DNA of 64,000 nt from Hymenobacter daecheongensis DSM 21074 (GCF_900141805.1 NZ_FQYN01000008.1:124001-188000); one strand, 5' to 3'. Positions 8,088 to 16,453 are shown, counted from the first letter of the stretch. Translations and numbers: made by a program. Notes: generated by a model from the letters alone, not told the origin.

Positions 8088-8142
8088 GCTAAACAGTTTC
8101 GGCCTAAACAATTTGAAATTGTTTAGGCCGAAACTGTTTAGC
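8088..8142. repeat. Perfect 55-base palindrome (27-bp arms, single-base centre)
   Basis: Positions 8088-8114 are the exact reverse complement of 8116-8142, leaving only G8115 unpaired. Key words are GCTAAACAGTTTCGGCC and the AATTT/AAATT centre. It ends 27 bases before the start of the HTH gene. A start codon read outwards from each arm gives symmetrical spurious ORFs, which I reject. Confidence 0.92.
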
Positions 8143-8169
8143 TTTCCTAAACCGCCTTACTCAAACAGC

Positions 8170-8754
8170 ATGGATACCCGCGACCTCCGCACTCACTTCG
8201 GGCTTAGTCAGGAAATGATGGCTGAATGGCTGGGCGTGGCCCGGTCGAGCCTGGCCCTGACGGAGCGGGGCTACCAATCGACGGCACCGGCTACGGGGGT
8301 GCAGCAAGCGCGCCTAGAGCTGGCGGCTAAAGGGCTGGTGTACGACGGCGCGGGCGGCACTTTCCCGGCCCCGCCGCCGCTGCCCGAGCCCTCACCCGAC
8401 GCGGAGGAGCTGGGGTTCCACCTGCGCATATGCCAGGGCCGGATTCTGGGCCTGGAGCTGCAGCTGGAAACGCTGCGCCGCCGGGCGACTCCGTACGCGG
8501 CGCGGCTGGCGGCCGCGCCGGCTCTGCGGGCCTACCCCGGCCCCGTCGAAAATCCGGAGGACGAGCAGAACTGGCTTACGCTGTTTGAGCGGGAAGCCCG
8601 CAAGCAGCTACGCACCACCTGCGGAGCCACCGCGAAACGGCTGCTGGAAGCGCGTTTGGCCGGGCTTCGGTGCGAGGCTGAACTGCTGGCTGAAGGGCTG
8701 GAAGAGTCCATGCTACCGCTCGACACAGTCGAGCGACTACAGGAAGAAAAGTAA
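8170..8754 (+). CDS. Protein with N-terminal XRE-like helix-turn-helix, function unknown
   Basis: 194 residues. The N-terminal ~60 (THFGLSQEMMAEWLGVARSS, then TERGY) look like a lambda-repressor/XRE HTH in which the recognition helix follows LGVARSSL. The rest is a predicted helical domain rich in Arg, Leu and Ala with no signature I know. The start at 8170 is preferred to the longer frame beginning inside the palindrome, because those first residues are encoded by the palindrome itself. The neighbouring 55-base palindrome could be its operator, which is inference. Confidence 0.7.
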   Translation: MDTRDLRTHFGLSQEMMAEWLGVARSSLALTERGYQSTAPATGVQQARLELAAKGLVYDGAGGTFPAPPPLPEPSPDAEELGFHLRICQGRILGLELQLETLRRRATPYAARLAAAPALRAYPGPVENPEDEQNWLTLFEREARKQLRTTCGATAKRLLEARLAGLRCEAELLAEGLEESMLPLDTVERLQEEK

Positions 8755-8774
8755 GCGGCGTGCAGTAAGTTGGC

Positions 8775-8782
8775 TACCTTGT
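8775..8782 (+). promoter_or_regulatory. -7 promoter box (TACCTTGT)
   Basis: TACCTTGT lies 29 bases before the ATG at 8811, matching TAnnTTTG at six of eight positions. Confidence 0.35.
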
Positions 8783-8810
8783 CGCACTAATCATCTAACC
8801 CAAATCACTC

Positions 8811-9314
8811 ATGTATACATTTGAACGAACCGATGCTTTCGAAATCATTTTAGCTGAAGTGTACGAAGACGTATTTGTCCCGTTGGCAGTTAGTGTTGCC
8901 GAAAAAAACCCGAATATCTCCCTTCACTCGCATATCCTGACTGGCCCCGGTGTCCAGTCTTCTGCTACGGGAGATGATACGCAGATGGAGAAAAGCTCTA
9001 TTGAACTGGAAGTATTCCGACATGGCAAACAGATATTGCAGTACAGCCTGACATATTCGGACACCTACATGGATGCTGATGAGGTATCCATCAACGCTGC
9101 TTTCTTCCGCAGCATCATAACCCATTTTTACGACACACAAGAAGCTGCTACTGCCGCTGCTCAAGAAGCTCTAATAAATTTTGACTTTGACGCTCCTGTT
9201 ACAGCTGAGGACGAAGCAGCCTGGAACGCGTTGCGAGAATTTCCGATTGAGCCGCAGATTCTGAAAGCGGCAGTGCGCGAAGACCTCGTGGAACTGCTAG
9301 CTGAAGCCATATAA
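8811..9314 (+). CDS. Uncharacterised acidic cytoplasmic protein
   Basis: 167 residues, acidic, with no signal peptide or membrane segment. I recognise no domain. It looks like a mixed alpha/beta protein; the C-terminal third is helical and rich in Ala, Asp and Glu. Slightly lower GC than its neighbours. It has a promoter box upstream and a strong terminator downstream (9328-9374), so it is a genuine single-gene unit. Confidence 0.7.
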   Translation: MYTFERTDAFEIILAEVYEDVFVPLAVSVAEKNPNISLHSHILTGPGVQSSATGDDTQMEKSSIELEVFRHGKQILQYSLTYSDTYMDADEVSINAAFFRSIITHFYDTQEAATAAAQEALINFDFDAPVTAEDEAAWNALREFPIEPQILKAAVREDLVELLAEAI

Positions 9315-9327
9315 ACGCATCTATCAT

Positions 9328-9374
9328 ACACAAACAGGCCCGCCGCTGACTATCAGCGGCGGGCCTGTTTGTGT
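9328..9374. terminator. Bidirectional terminator
   Basis: A perfect 22-bp stem around CTA with ACACAAACAGGCCCGCC on the left and its complement on the right. The right end touches the stop codon of the leftward toxin remnant, so it can terminate both the 8811 gene and the leftward antitoxin operon. Confidence 0.85.
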
Positions 9375-9475
9375 TACACTTGCTCAATCAAGGCGGCCAG
9401 TTCTTTGTCTGAAATACTGGCAGTATCGGACTTATCGTAGATGTGAATCAATGCTGGCACAAACCTAGCTCTCAT
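9374..9475 (-). pseudogene. Internally deleted RelE/ParE-type toxin gene
   Basis: A 33-residue frame whose ATG overlaps the antitoxin stop region (GATGAGAGCTAG), the usual antitoxin-toxin junction. It begins MRARFVPA, like RelE/ParE toxins. It then jumps straight to LIHIYDKSDTASISDKELAA, which resembles the extreme C-terminus of these toxins. Full-length toxins are ~100 residues, so about 70 central residues, including the catalytic core, are missing in frame. It is probably non-functional, but it could still make a peptide. Confidence 0.65.
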
Positions 9476-9683
9476 CCAAAAACGCCTGCAACGACTGCAG
9501 CGGCTCGTTTCGCTCCCCGGCGGCCTTCACTTCGCGCAGGCCATTGCGAATCCCTTGCAGCACCCGCACCTTCTGTTGCAGGCGGCTCAGCTTCTGTCGC
9601 ATCTTCTCCCACTCCGCATAAGACACCACTACCGCCGTACGCTGCCCGGCTTCGTTGGCAATGTATTCAACCGTGTTTTTCAT
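9465..9683 (-). CDS. Probable antitoxin of a RelE/ParE-type toxin-antitoxin pair
   Basis: 72 residues from MKNTVEYI. The N-terminus (IANEAGQRTAVVVSYAEWEK) is the Phd/YefM-like or related fold that binds DNA and autorepresses. The C-terminal part, ending LQSLQAFLDES, is the toxin-wrapping tail. An upstream ATG would add six residues and is less likely. The toxin frame that should follow is reduced to 33 codons, leaving a solitary antitoxin. Confidence 0.7.
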   Translation of the reverse strand: MKNTVEYIANEAGQRTAVVVSYAEWEKMRQKLSRLQQKVRVLQGIRNGLREVKAAGERNEPLQSLQAFLDES

Positions 9684-9824
9684 ACTTGAAAAATAGCGCA
9701 TCTACCCCGATAGTTCATCATGGCCCCATAATCTCCGGCTGCGGTCAGTTTTTTTGTACCCGCCAGCCCCGGCAGCATATCGTTTTTAAGGTATATTTCC
9801 GAAGCACTTTTAGCTCTCTTTCCC

Positions 9825-10754
9825 ATGACTCGCTGCCGTCAATTCCTGCTGGCGCTGCTGCTGGCGGGCCTGCGCCTGAATATGGCCGGGGCCCAAACTC
9901 CGCAGCCGCCCGCGAAAATACCGGCGCAGCTGCTGGCCTACAATGCGGCCGCGCCGCTGGGCGTTACCCGGCTGAGCCGGCAGCGGGAAGGCGGGGTCGT
10001 CGTCGAGGACATCCGTTTTGCCAGCGTGGCCGGCAATCCGCCCATTGCGGCCTACGTGGTGCGGCCCGATACCAGCGCCGGGCCATTGGCCGGCGTGCTG
10101 TTCGTGCATTGGTTCGAGCCCTCGTCGCCGACCTCGAACCGCACCCAGTTTCTGGACGAGGCGCGGGCGCTGGCCCGACGGGGCACGGTAGCGGTGCTGG
10201 TGTCCACGTTCTGGTCCGATACGGTGCGCTACCGCAGCCGTCGCTGGCAGGACGACTACCGGAACACCATCCGCCAGGGCCAGGATTTGCGCCGGGCCCT
10301 CGACGTGCTGCTGGCCCAGCCCCAGGTAGATGCCAAGCGCATTGGCTACGTGGGCCACGACTACGGGGCCATGTTTGGGGCCCTGGTGGCGGGGGCCGAC
10401 CCGCGCATCAAGGCTGGTGTGTTCATTGCCGGCACCGCCCGCTTCGCCGACTGGTATCTGTTCGGCTCGGCCAGCGGCAGGCCTACCGGCGCGGCCCTGC
10501 CCGCCTTCAAAAGTCAGCTGGCCCCGCTCGACCCGATTCAGGCGCTGAAGCACACGAAAGCGGCCCTGTTCTTCCAGTTTGGCGAGCTGGACGGCTACAC
10601 GCCACGGCCCGATTTTCTGGCGCTGTACCAGGCCGCGCCTTCCCCCAAGCGCATTGCCACCTACCCCGCCCGGCACGCCATGGCGCTGCCCATCATCCGC
10701 TACGACCGCACCGACTGGCTGGCCGAGCAGCTGGGGCTGCCCGCGCCGCGGTAG
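9825..10754 (+). CDS. Exported alpha/beta hydrolase with an Asp in the nucleophile position
   Basis: 309 residues. Residues 1-23 are a Sec signal peptide ending AGAQ. The rest is an alpha/beta hydrolase of dienelactone-hydrolase-like size. The nucleophile elbow reads G-H-D179-Y-G in VGHDYGAMFGA, not GxSxG or GxCxG. A likely catalytic His is H284 (YPARHAMA), and an acidic segment FGELDGYTP precedes it. GHD(W/Y)G elbows are characteristic of epoxide hydrolases and haloalkane dehalogenases, so an ester-intermediate mechanism is possible. Substrate unknown. A standalone gene. Confidence 0.8.
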   Translation: MTRCRQFLLALLLAGLRLNMAGAQTPQPPAKIPAQLLAYNAAAPLGVTRLSRQREGGVVVEDIRFASVAGNPPIAAYVVRPDTSAGPLAGVLFVHWFEPSSPTSNRTQFLDEARALARRGTVAVLVSTFWSDTVRYRSRRWQDDYRNTIRQGQDLRRALDVLLAQPQVDAKRIGYVGHDYGAMFGALVAGADPRIKAGVFIAGTARFADWYLFGSASGRPTGAALPAFKSQLAPLDPIQALKHTKAALFFQFGELDGYTPRPDFLALYQAAPSPKRIATYPARHAMALPIIRYDRTDWLAEQLGLPAPR

Positions 10755-10881
10755 TGGCCGCCGCTGCCCGCCGGGTGTCAGGGTCAGCAAGCGGCACGCG
10801 CTAAGCAGTAGACTTTTGGCCGGTATTTACTATTTTAAAGCCGGCTTCTTCACCTGGTCTCTCCCCCTGACGCACGCCTAT

Positions 10882-11805
10882 ATGCAATCTGCCTCTACCC
10901 TCACTCCCCCTGCTTCGGTGCCGGCTCCCGCCCCGCACGATACGCCTACGCCGGCGCTAACGCCGGCTCACCCCGCGGCGGCGGCGTGCCTGAACTGCGG
11001 CCACGCCGTGCCCGACCGGTTCTGCGGACGGTGCGGGCAAAATGCCCACCACACGCACCGCCTCACGCTAAGGGACATGCCCCACGACGTGATGCACTCC
11101 ATCTGGCACGTCGATAAGGGCATTCTGTATACACTGAAAACGATGGTCTTCCGGCCCGGCCCCACCATCCGAGCCTACCTGGCCGGCCAGCGCGTCGACC
11201 ATTTCCGGCCGCTGTCCTTGCTGTTTCTTATCACGGGGTTGTACGCTTTGCTGCACTCGCTCCTACACATCGACATCACGCCACCCCGGGAACCCAACAT
11301 ACCCGAGGCCGTGTGGCAGATGCAGGTAATCTCCATGCGCTTTATGATGAAGTACCTGAGCTGGTTCTACGTGGCTACGGTACCGGTGTGGGCGCTGTTT
11401 GCACGCTGGTTTTTGCGGCGCGGCGGCTACAACTACGCCGAGTGCCTGATTGTTGCGGCCTTCATTACGGCTATCTGCAACTTCTTCGCTGTGCTGTACC
11501 TACCGGTTCTGTACAAATTCAGCGGCACGCCCCAGATTGGTACCGTCAGCCTGTGGTTTATGGTGCCAGTCGTCGCTTATGCCACCTGGGCCTACGGCAG
11601 CCTGCTCGCGCCCACTACCTTCGGTCTGGCCCGCCGGCTGTGGTGCGGCTTCATGACCTACATGTTGGGCTACGTGGTTTCCATTGTGCTTTTCACCACG
11701 CTCATGTACGCCCTGAACTGGTCGACGTTCAAGGCCGCCATGAAGCAGGAGGATCAGCTACGGAAGCAGCAGGCCCGCAGCGCCCCAGCCCCCGCGAGGC
11801 GGTAG
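10882..11805 (+). CDS. DUF3667 membrane protein with N-terminal zinc ribbon
   Basis: 307 residues. After a Pro/Ala-rich leader comes a four-cysteine zinc ribbon (CLNCGHAV...FCGRCGQN). A conserved HRLTLRDMPHD segment follows, then a multi-pass domain with hydrophobic stretches around residues 110-130, 165-185, 195-220, 235-260 and 270-295. This layout is typical of the DUF3667 family, common in Bacteroidota and functionally uncharacterised. The ATG at 10882 is used because the upstream frame overlaps the preceding gene. A strong terminator follows. Confidence 0.8.
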   Translation: MQSASTLTPPASVPAPAPHDTPTPALTPAHPAAAACLNCGHAVPDRFCGRCGQNAHHTHRLTLRDMPHDVMHSIWHVDKGILYTLKTMVFRPGPTIRAYLAGQRVDHFRPLSLLFLITGLYALLHSLLHIDITPPREPNIPEAVWQMQVISMRFMMKYLSWFYVATVPVWALFARWFLRRGGYNYAECLIVAAFITAICNFFAVLYLPVLYKFSGTPQIGTVSLWFMVPVVAYATWAYGSLLAPTTFGLARRLWCGFMTYMLGYVVSIVLFTTLMYALNWSTFKAAMKQEDQLRKQQARSAPAPARR

Positions 11806-11853
11806 CCGCCGCTTGCCCACCGGGGCCGCGCCGCTCGCCGGCGGCTACAAATC

Positions 11854-11889
11854 AAAAGCCCGCCGCTGAAGCTTCAGCGGCGGGCTTTT
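11854..11889. terminator. Bidirectional terminator between convergent genes
   Basis: A 36-base perfect palindrome, AAAAGCCCGCCGCTGAA on the left with its complement on the right, followed by a run of T. It separates the rightward DUF3667 gene from the leftward deoxyhypusine synthase-like gene. Confidence 0.88.
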
Positions 11890-11909
11890 TTTTAAGCGTT
11901 AGGCAACAC

Positions 11910-12881
11910 TTACTGCCCGAGCACGATGGCGAAAATCAGCGGGGCGACAATCGTGGCGTCCGATTCGATGATGAACTTGGGCGTGTCCTGGCCCAGCTTG
12001 CCCCAGGTGATTTTCTCGTTGGGCACGGCACCCGAGTAGCTGCCGTAGCTGGTGGTGGAATCCGAAATCTGGCAGAAGTAGCCCCACAGCGGCACCGAGG
12101 TGCGGCCCAGGTCCTGGTGCAGCATGGGCACCACGCAGATGGGGAAGTCGCCGGCAATGCCGCCGCCAATCTGGAAGAAGCCGACTTTGCTCTCGTCGGT
12201 GGCCTGCTGGGTGTACCAGTCGGCCAGATAAATCATGTACTCGATGCCGGTGCGCACGGTGTGCACGTTCTTGATGTCGCCCGAGATGACGTGGCCGGCG
12301 AAGATGTTGCCCAGTGTGGAGTCTTCCCAGCCGGGGCAGATGATGGGCAGGTTTTTCTCGGCGGCGGCCAGCATCCAGCTGTTCTTGGGGTCAATCTGGT
12401 AGTACTGCTCCAGCTCGCCCGATTTCAGGATCTGGTAGAAGAACTCGTGGGGGAAGTACTGCTCGCCGGCCTTATCGGCTTTCTCCCAGAACTTGAGCAC
12501 CGAGTGCTCCAATCGGCGCATGGCCTCTTCCTCCGGGATACAGGTATCCGTCACGCGGTTCATGTGGCGCTCCAGCAGGGCCTGCTCGTCGGCGGGGGTC
12601 AGGTCGCGGTAGTTGGGCACCCGCTCGTAGAAGTCGTGGGCCACGAGGTTGAAGATGTCTTCCTCCAGGTTGGCCCCCGTGCAGCTGATGATCTGCACCT
12701 TGTCCTGGCGGATCAATTCGGCCAGCTGGATGCCCATTTCGGCGGTGCTCATGGCGCCGGCCAGCGTAATCATCATCTTGCCACCTTCGGCCAGGTGCTT
12801 GTTGTAGCCTTCGGCGGCATCAATCAGGGCAGCGGCGTTGAAGTGGCGGTAGTGGTGCTTGAGGAAGTTGGTGATTTGCAT
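11910..12881 (-). CDS. Deoxyhypusine synthase-family protein
   Basis: 323 residues with the hallmark of the family: an N-terminal TLAGAMSTAEMG nucleotide-site segment, the glycine-rich FFQIGGGIAGDF, and the active-site lysine K295 in EKITWGKLGQDT. In archaea and eukaryotes the enzyme transfers the aminobutyl group of spermidine to eIF5A. Bacteria have no eIF5A, and some bacterial relatives make homospermidine or related polyamines. A polyamine role here is therefore likely but unproven. No other polyamine gene is adjacent. Confidence 0.88.
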   Translation of the reverse strand: MQITNFLKHHYRHFNAAALIDAAEGYNKHLAEGGKMMITLAGAMSTAEMGIQLAELIRQDKVQIISCTGANLEEDIFNLVAHDFYERVPNYRDLTPADEQALLERHMNRVTDTCIPEEEAMRRLEHSVLKFWEKADKAGEQYFPHEFFYQILKSGELEQYYQIDPKNSWMLAAAEKNLPIICPGWEDSTLGNIFAGHVISGDIKNVHTVRTGIEYMIYLADWYTQQATDESKVGFFQIGGGIAGDFPICVVPMLHQDLGRTSVPLWGYFCQISDSTTSYGSYSGAVPNEKITWGKLGQDTPKFIIESDATIVAPLIFAIVLGQ

Positions 12882-12913
12882 GAGTTGGGGGGTTGTTTGT
12901 TGCTTTTACTGAC

Positions 12914-13009
12914 CGTCATGCTGAGCGAAGTCGAAGCATCTCGCGTGGTGTCGCCTGATTAGTATTCAGACATCAGCACGCGAGATGCTTCGACAAGCTC
13001 AGCATGACG
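12914..13009. repeat. CGTCATGCTGAGC-type hairpin element
   Basis: Left arm CGTCATGCTGAGCGAAGTCG (from 12914) continues through AAGCATCTCGCGTG. It pairs with the right arm ending GCTCAGCATGACG at 13009, around a short unpaired centre. It occupies the whole gap between two leftward genes. A diverged relative is embedded at 32768-32915. Confidence 0.85.
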
Positions 13010-13035
13010 TTCTTTTTGGTTTACTGCCCACAAAC

Positions 13036-13572
13036 CTATACCGGCTCCTCAATCATGAGGTTGTGGTTGGTGTAGATGCAGATGTCGGCGGCGATGTGCA
13101 GGGCCTCTTCTACCATCTGGCGGGCGGTGAGGTGGGGTGCGTGCTTTTTCAGGGCCAGGGCGGCGGCTTGGGCGTACATAGCCCCCGAGCCGATGGCGGC
13201 CACGTCGGAGTCGGGCTCCAGCACGTCGCCGGTGCCGGCGATGATGAGTAGCTCGTCCTTGTCGCAGACCACCATCATGGCTTCGAGCTTGCGCAGGTAC
13301 TGGTCCTTGCGCCACTCCTTGGCCAGCTCGATGGCGGCGCGGCGCAGCTGCCCGCCGTAGCCGCCGAGCTTTTCCTCAAACTTGTCGAGCAGCATAAACG
13401 CGTCGGCAGTGGAGCCGGCGAAGCCGGTGACGACTTTGCCGTCGTGAAGCTTGCGCACCTTGCGCACATTGCTTTTGGCTACGTGCTTGTCCATGGTGGC
13501 CTGGCCGTCGGCTCCCAGGGCAATCTGGCCGTTGTGGCGCACGCCGAGCACGGTTGTGGAGCGGATTTTCAT
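13036..13572 (-). CDS. hslV: ATP-dependent protease proteolytic subunit HslV (ClpQ)
   Basis: A 178-residue Ntn-hydrolase peptidase closely matching HslV. TTVLGV gives the N-terminal catalytic threonine after a five-residue leader MKIRS (T6 in the precursor). Also present are GADGQAT, GFAGSTADAF, IGSGAMYAQAAA and the C-terminal DICIYTNH. HslV forms a two-ring dodecamer activated by the HslU ATPase; hslU is not adjacent, as is common in Bacteroidota. The gene is followed by one hairpin repeat and preceded by another. Confidence 0.95.
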   Translation of the reverse strand: MKIRSTTVLGVRHNGQIALGADGQATMDKHVAKSNVRKVRKLHDGKVVTGFAGSTADAFMLLDKFEEKLGGYGGQLRRAAIELAKEWRKDQYLRKLEAMMVVCDKDELLIIAGTGDVLEPDSDVAAIGSGAMYAQAAALALKKHAPHLTARQMVEEALHIAADICIYTNHNLMIEEPV

Positions 13573-13576
13573 GAGG

Positions 13577-13722
13577 TAGTTGTCAGTTGCTGGTTGTCAG
13601 TTGTCAGAAGCGCGGATAACAAAGAAGTCAGCCGCTGGTGCGCTAAACACCTACGGCTGACTCCCAATTTCGTACTCTCAAACAGGCATCAGCTGACAAC
13701 GAGCAACTGACAGCTGACAACT
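13577..13722. repeat. GTTGTC-type inverted repeat element, copy 2
   Basis: The left side (13577-13606) is built of GTTGTCAGTTG words. The right side (about 13690-13722) carries the complement CAACTGACAGCTGACAAC. The inner arm AGTTGCT(G/C)GTTGTCAG is conserved. It shares its words with 1747-1842 and fills the gap between hslV and the TonB receptor gene. Confidence 0.7.
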
Positions 13723-13726
13723 CGTA

Positions 13727-16318
13727 TCAGAATCGGGCCTGCAATTTAGCAAAGTAAAACCGCCCGTTCGAACCCATCTGCACCGGGTCCCAGGCGCCGC
13801 CGGTTTCCGTCACCTGCGGATCGAACAGCGTGGGGTAGCGGTTGAAGAGGTTGGTGCTGCCCACCGAGAGCTGCAGGTGCTCGGTGAGGGCGTAGCTCAG
13901 CGTCAGGTCGGTGGTGACGCGGGCGGCGTAGTTCATGGGCTTGTCGTCGTAGCCGATCAGCTTCACCTTATCGAAGCGCACCAGGCGCAGCAGCGTGCTG
14001 AAGCGGCCCACCTGGTAGTCGAGGGTGAGGTTGATTTTGGACGGCGGCGCGGAAGCTTTCACGAAGGCCTGCTCGCGGGGGCCAAAGAAATCATCTTCGC
14101 GGCCGGTGAGGCGGCCGCTGGTTTTCACCCGGTCAATTTTCAGATGGTTGAAATTCGCGGCTACCGACGAGGTAAGCCGCCCCGTGCCTACCGTGGCCGT
14201 GTGGTTCAGCACCACATCCAGGCCCAGTGAGCGGGTGTCGGCGGCGTTGGCGAAAAACTGCGCCTGCCCCACCCCCGCGGCTTCCAGCTCAGCCCCGATG
14301 ACGGGGTCCAGAATGGTGTTATCCTCGTCGTTGGGGTCCGGGTTGCGGGCTTTGAAAGGGCTGGTGAGCACCACCCGGTCCTTCACCTTGATGTAGTAGC
14401 CATCCACGGTCAAGCTCAGCGAGGATCCGATGCGGCTGGTCAGGCCCACATTGGCGCTGTTGGAGGTTTCCTGCCGCAGCGCCGGAATGCCCAGCTTCTG
14501 CGTGATGGGGTTGTTGTTGCGGGCCAGCAGCACTTCCACCGCCTGCCCGTTGATGAAGTTGGTGAAGGTGGAGTTGAAGTTGATCTGGGCCAGGGATGGG
14601 GCCCGGAAGCCGGTGCTGTAGGTGCCGCGCAGCGTCAGAAACTCGGTCAGGTTGTAGCGCGTCGAAACCTTGTAGTTGAGCGTGCTGCCGAAGTCGGTGT
14701 AGTGCTCGTAGCGCAGGGCCGCGGCCACCAGCCACGGGGTCGTCACGCTCAGCTCGGCATCCGCGTAAGCCCCGAAATTGTCGCGCTGAGCCTTGATTTC
14801 ATCCTTGGGCTGATAGCCGGGAAAGCCCTGGGAGCCGGGCGTCGCGTCGGGGTTCACGCCGAATGTATCCCAGGAGTTGCGCTCGCCGGCAAACAGCGAA
14901 TACCACTCGCGCCGAAACTCGGCCCCGGCCGCCAGGTTGAGGCCCTGCAGCACGGTTTTGTAATTGCGCGTCAGTCCCAGGCTCACTACGTCCTGCTGCA
15001 GCTGAAAGCCGCCTGCATCGAAGGAAGTAGGTGAGCTGGCACCCAGCGTGGCGTTCAGCGAGTTTTTCACGCCGTACTCGAAGCGGTTGGAGCCGAAGTT
15101 GTTGCTCACGTCCAGGTCCCACTCGCCCAGCTTGGTGCGCACGCCTGCCACCACCGACACGTCCACGATGTCGCTGGTGATAATGGGGTCGAAACCGTTG
15201 GGGTAAATGGCGGGCACGTTGCGGTCGTCGTCGGCGAAGCGCGTCCAGGCGTAGGCATCGCCGCGGCGCTTGTTGGCCCCGCCAAATACGTACACGTGCG
15301 CCTTGTCGCTGAGGGCAAACTTGGAGTTGACGTAGGCCGCGAGGTTCGACACTTTCGGGTCGCCGTACTCGCGGCGGGCCAGACCGTCGGGGCCCACCGG
15401 CACTGCCGCGCGCTGGGTGTGCTGGCGCTGGTTGAAGTCCAGGGTGCCGTTGATGAAGCTGCCCTTCTCGCCCAGCCCCACGCCGTAGTTTACGTTGGCG
15501 TTGAAGTTGCCGCCGTCGAATTTCTCGCTGTCGCGGCGGTATTTGGCATCGTAAGCCCCGTAATTGGCGCTGGCCGTCAGTTCCTTCACGCTGGTTTTGA
15601 GCACGATGTTAATCACGCCGGCAATGGCATCGGAGCCGTACTGCGCCGCCGCGCCGTCGCGCAGAATTTCAATCCGCTCGATGCTGGCGGCCGGCAGCAC
15701 GTTCAGGTCGGTGCCGGTGTTGCCCCGGCCCCGCGAGCCAAATAGGTTCACCAGCGCCGACTGGTGCTGGCGCTTGCCGTTCACCAGCACCAGCGTCTGG
15801 TCGGGGCCCAGGCCGCGCAGCGAGGCCGGGTCCACGTGGTCGGCCCCGTCGGAGCCGGTCTGCCGGTTCGAGTTGAACGAGGGCGCCACGAACTGCAGCA
15901 GCTGGTTCACGTCGAGCTGGCCGGTTTTGGTGGTTACCTCGCGCAGGTCGATGATATCAACGGGCGAGGGCGAGTCGGTGACGGAGCGGTTCTGGCTGCG
16001 CGAGCCCACCACCTGCACGTCGCTCAGGCTGGTGCTCGATTCGGCCAACTGCACGCGCAGCCCGCTGCCGCCGCTCACTTCCTGGACCGCAAACCCGATG
16101 GAGCTGACGACCAGCCGCGGGCTGGCCGTGCGCGCCGACAGCGTGAAGCGGCCGTCGTTGTTGGTGGCGGTGCCGTTGTTGGTGCCCTTTTCCACCACCG
16201 TGGCCCCGATTACGGGTTTGCCGTTGGCATCCAGCACCTGCCCCATCAGGGCTTGCCCCTGCCCGAAGGCCGCCACGCTCGCCACACAAAGCGTTATTGC
16301 CAGTAAATTTTGCTTCAT
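13727..16318 (-). CDS. TonB-dependent outer-membrane receptor with carboxypeptidase-like N-terminal domain
   Basis: 863 residues. Signal peptide at 1-~21. Residues ~23-105 form a carboxypeptidase regulatory-like beta-sandwich (MGQVLDANGKPVIGATVVEK). Then comes the plug domain with PASLRGLGPDQTLVLVNGKR and IEILRDGAAAQYGSDAIAGV. The 22-strand barrel follows, ending in an aromatic terminus (FYFAKLQARF). No SusD partner is next door and the sequence is not a typical SusC, so a siderophore, metal or vitamin substrate is as likely as a glycan. Transcribed leftward, upstream of hslV but separated by a repeat. Confidence 0.93.
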   Translation of the reverse strand: MKQNLLAITLCVASVAAFGQGQALMGQVLDANGKPVIGATVVEKGTNNGTATNNDGRFTLSARTASPRLVVSSIGFAVQEVSGGSGLRVQLAESSTSLSDVQVVGSRSQNRSVTDSPSPVDIIDLREVTTKTGQLDVNQLLQFVAPSFNSNRQTGSDGADHVDPASLRGLGPDQTLVLVNGKRQHQSALVNLFGSRGRGNTGTDLNVLPAASIERIEILRDGAAAQYGSDAIAGVINIVLKTSVKELTASANYGAYDAKYRRDSEKFDGGNFNANVNYGVGLGEKGSFINGTLDFNQRQHTQRAAVPVGPDGLARREYGDPKVSNLAAYVNSKFALSDKAHVYVFGGANKRRGDAYAWTRFADDDRNVPAIYPNGFDPIITSDIVDVSVVAGVRTKLGEWDLDVSNNFGSNRFEYGVKNSLNATLGASSPTSFDAGGFQLQQDVVSLGLTRNYKTVLQGLNLAAGAEFRREWYSLFAGERNSWDTFGVNPDATPGSQGFPGYQPKDEIKAQRDNFGAYADAELSVTTPWLVAAALRYEHYTDFGSTLNYKVSTRYNLTEFLTLRGTYSTGFRAPSLAQINFNSTFTNFINGQAVEVLLARNNNPITQKLGIPALRQETSNSANVGLTSRIGSSLSLTVDGYYIKVKDRVVLTSPFKARNPDPNDEDNTILDPVIGAELEAAGVGQAQFFANAADTRSLGLDVVLNHTATVGTGRLTSSVAANFNHLKIDRVKTSGRLTGREDDFFGPREQAFVKASAPPSKINLTLDYQVGRFSTLLRLVRFDKVKLIGYDDKPMNYAARVTTDLTLSYALTEHLQLSVGSTNLFNRYPTLFDPQVTETGGAWDPVQMGSNGRFYFAKLQARF

Positions 16319-16453
16319 ACTCTCACCTGATTACGTGGTTTAACCATTTCACACGGGTGCCAACCCAGCGCCCATTTCCGGTAAGTATAGAGGTTTTGCA
16401 ATAAAATCACCGCCCAGTATCATTCATTTCACACGATATTCGAGCCGGGCGAC

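Noticed and set aside
8113..8169. Longer start for the XRE-like protein, and a mirrored leftward ORF at 7896-8111
   Set aside because: Both begin inside the perfect palindrome, which produces symmetrical start codons; the residues have no protein-like pattern.
11313..12962. 549-residue rightward frame spanning the terminator and the deoxyhypusine synthase-like gene
   Set aside because: It overlaps the DUF3667 gene in another frame, reads through a perfect terminator and is antisense to a well-recognised enzyme.
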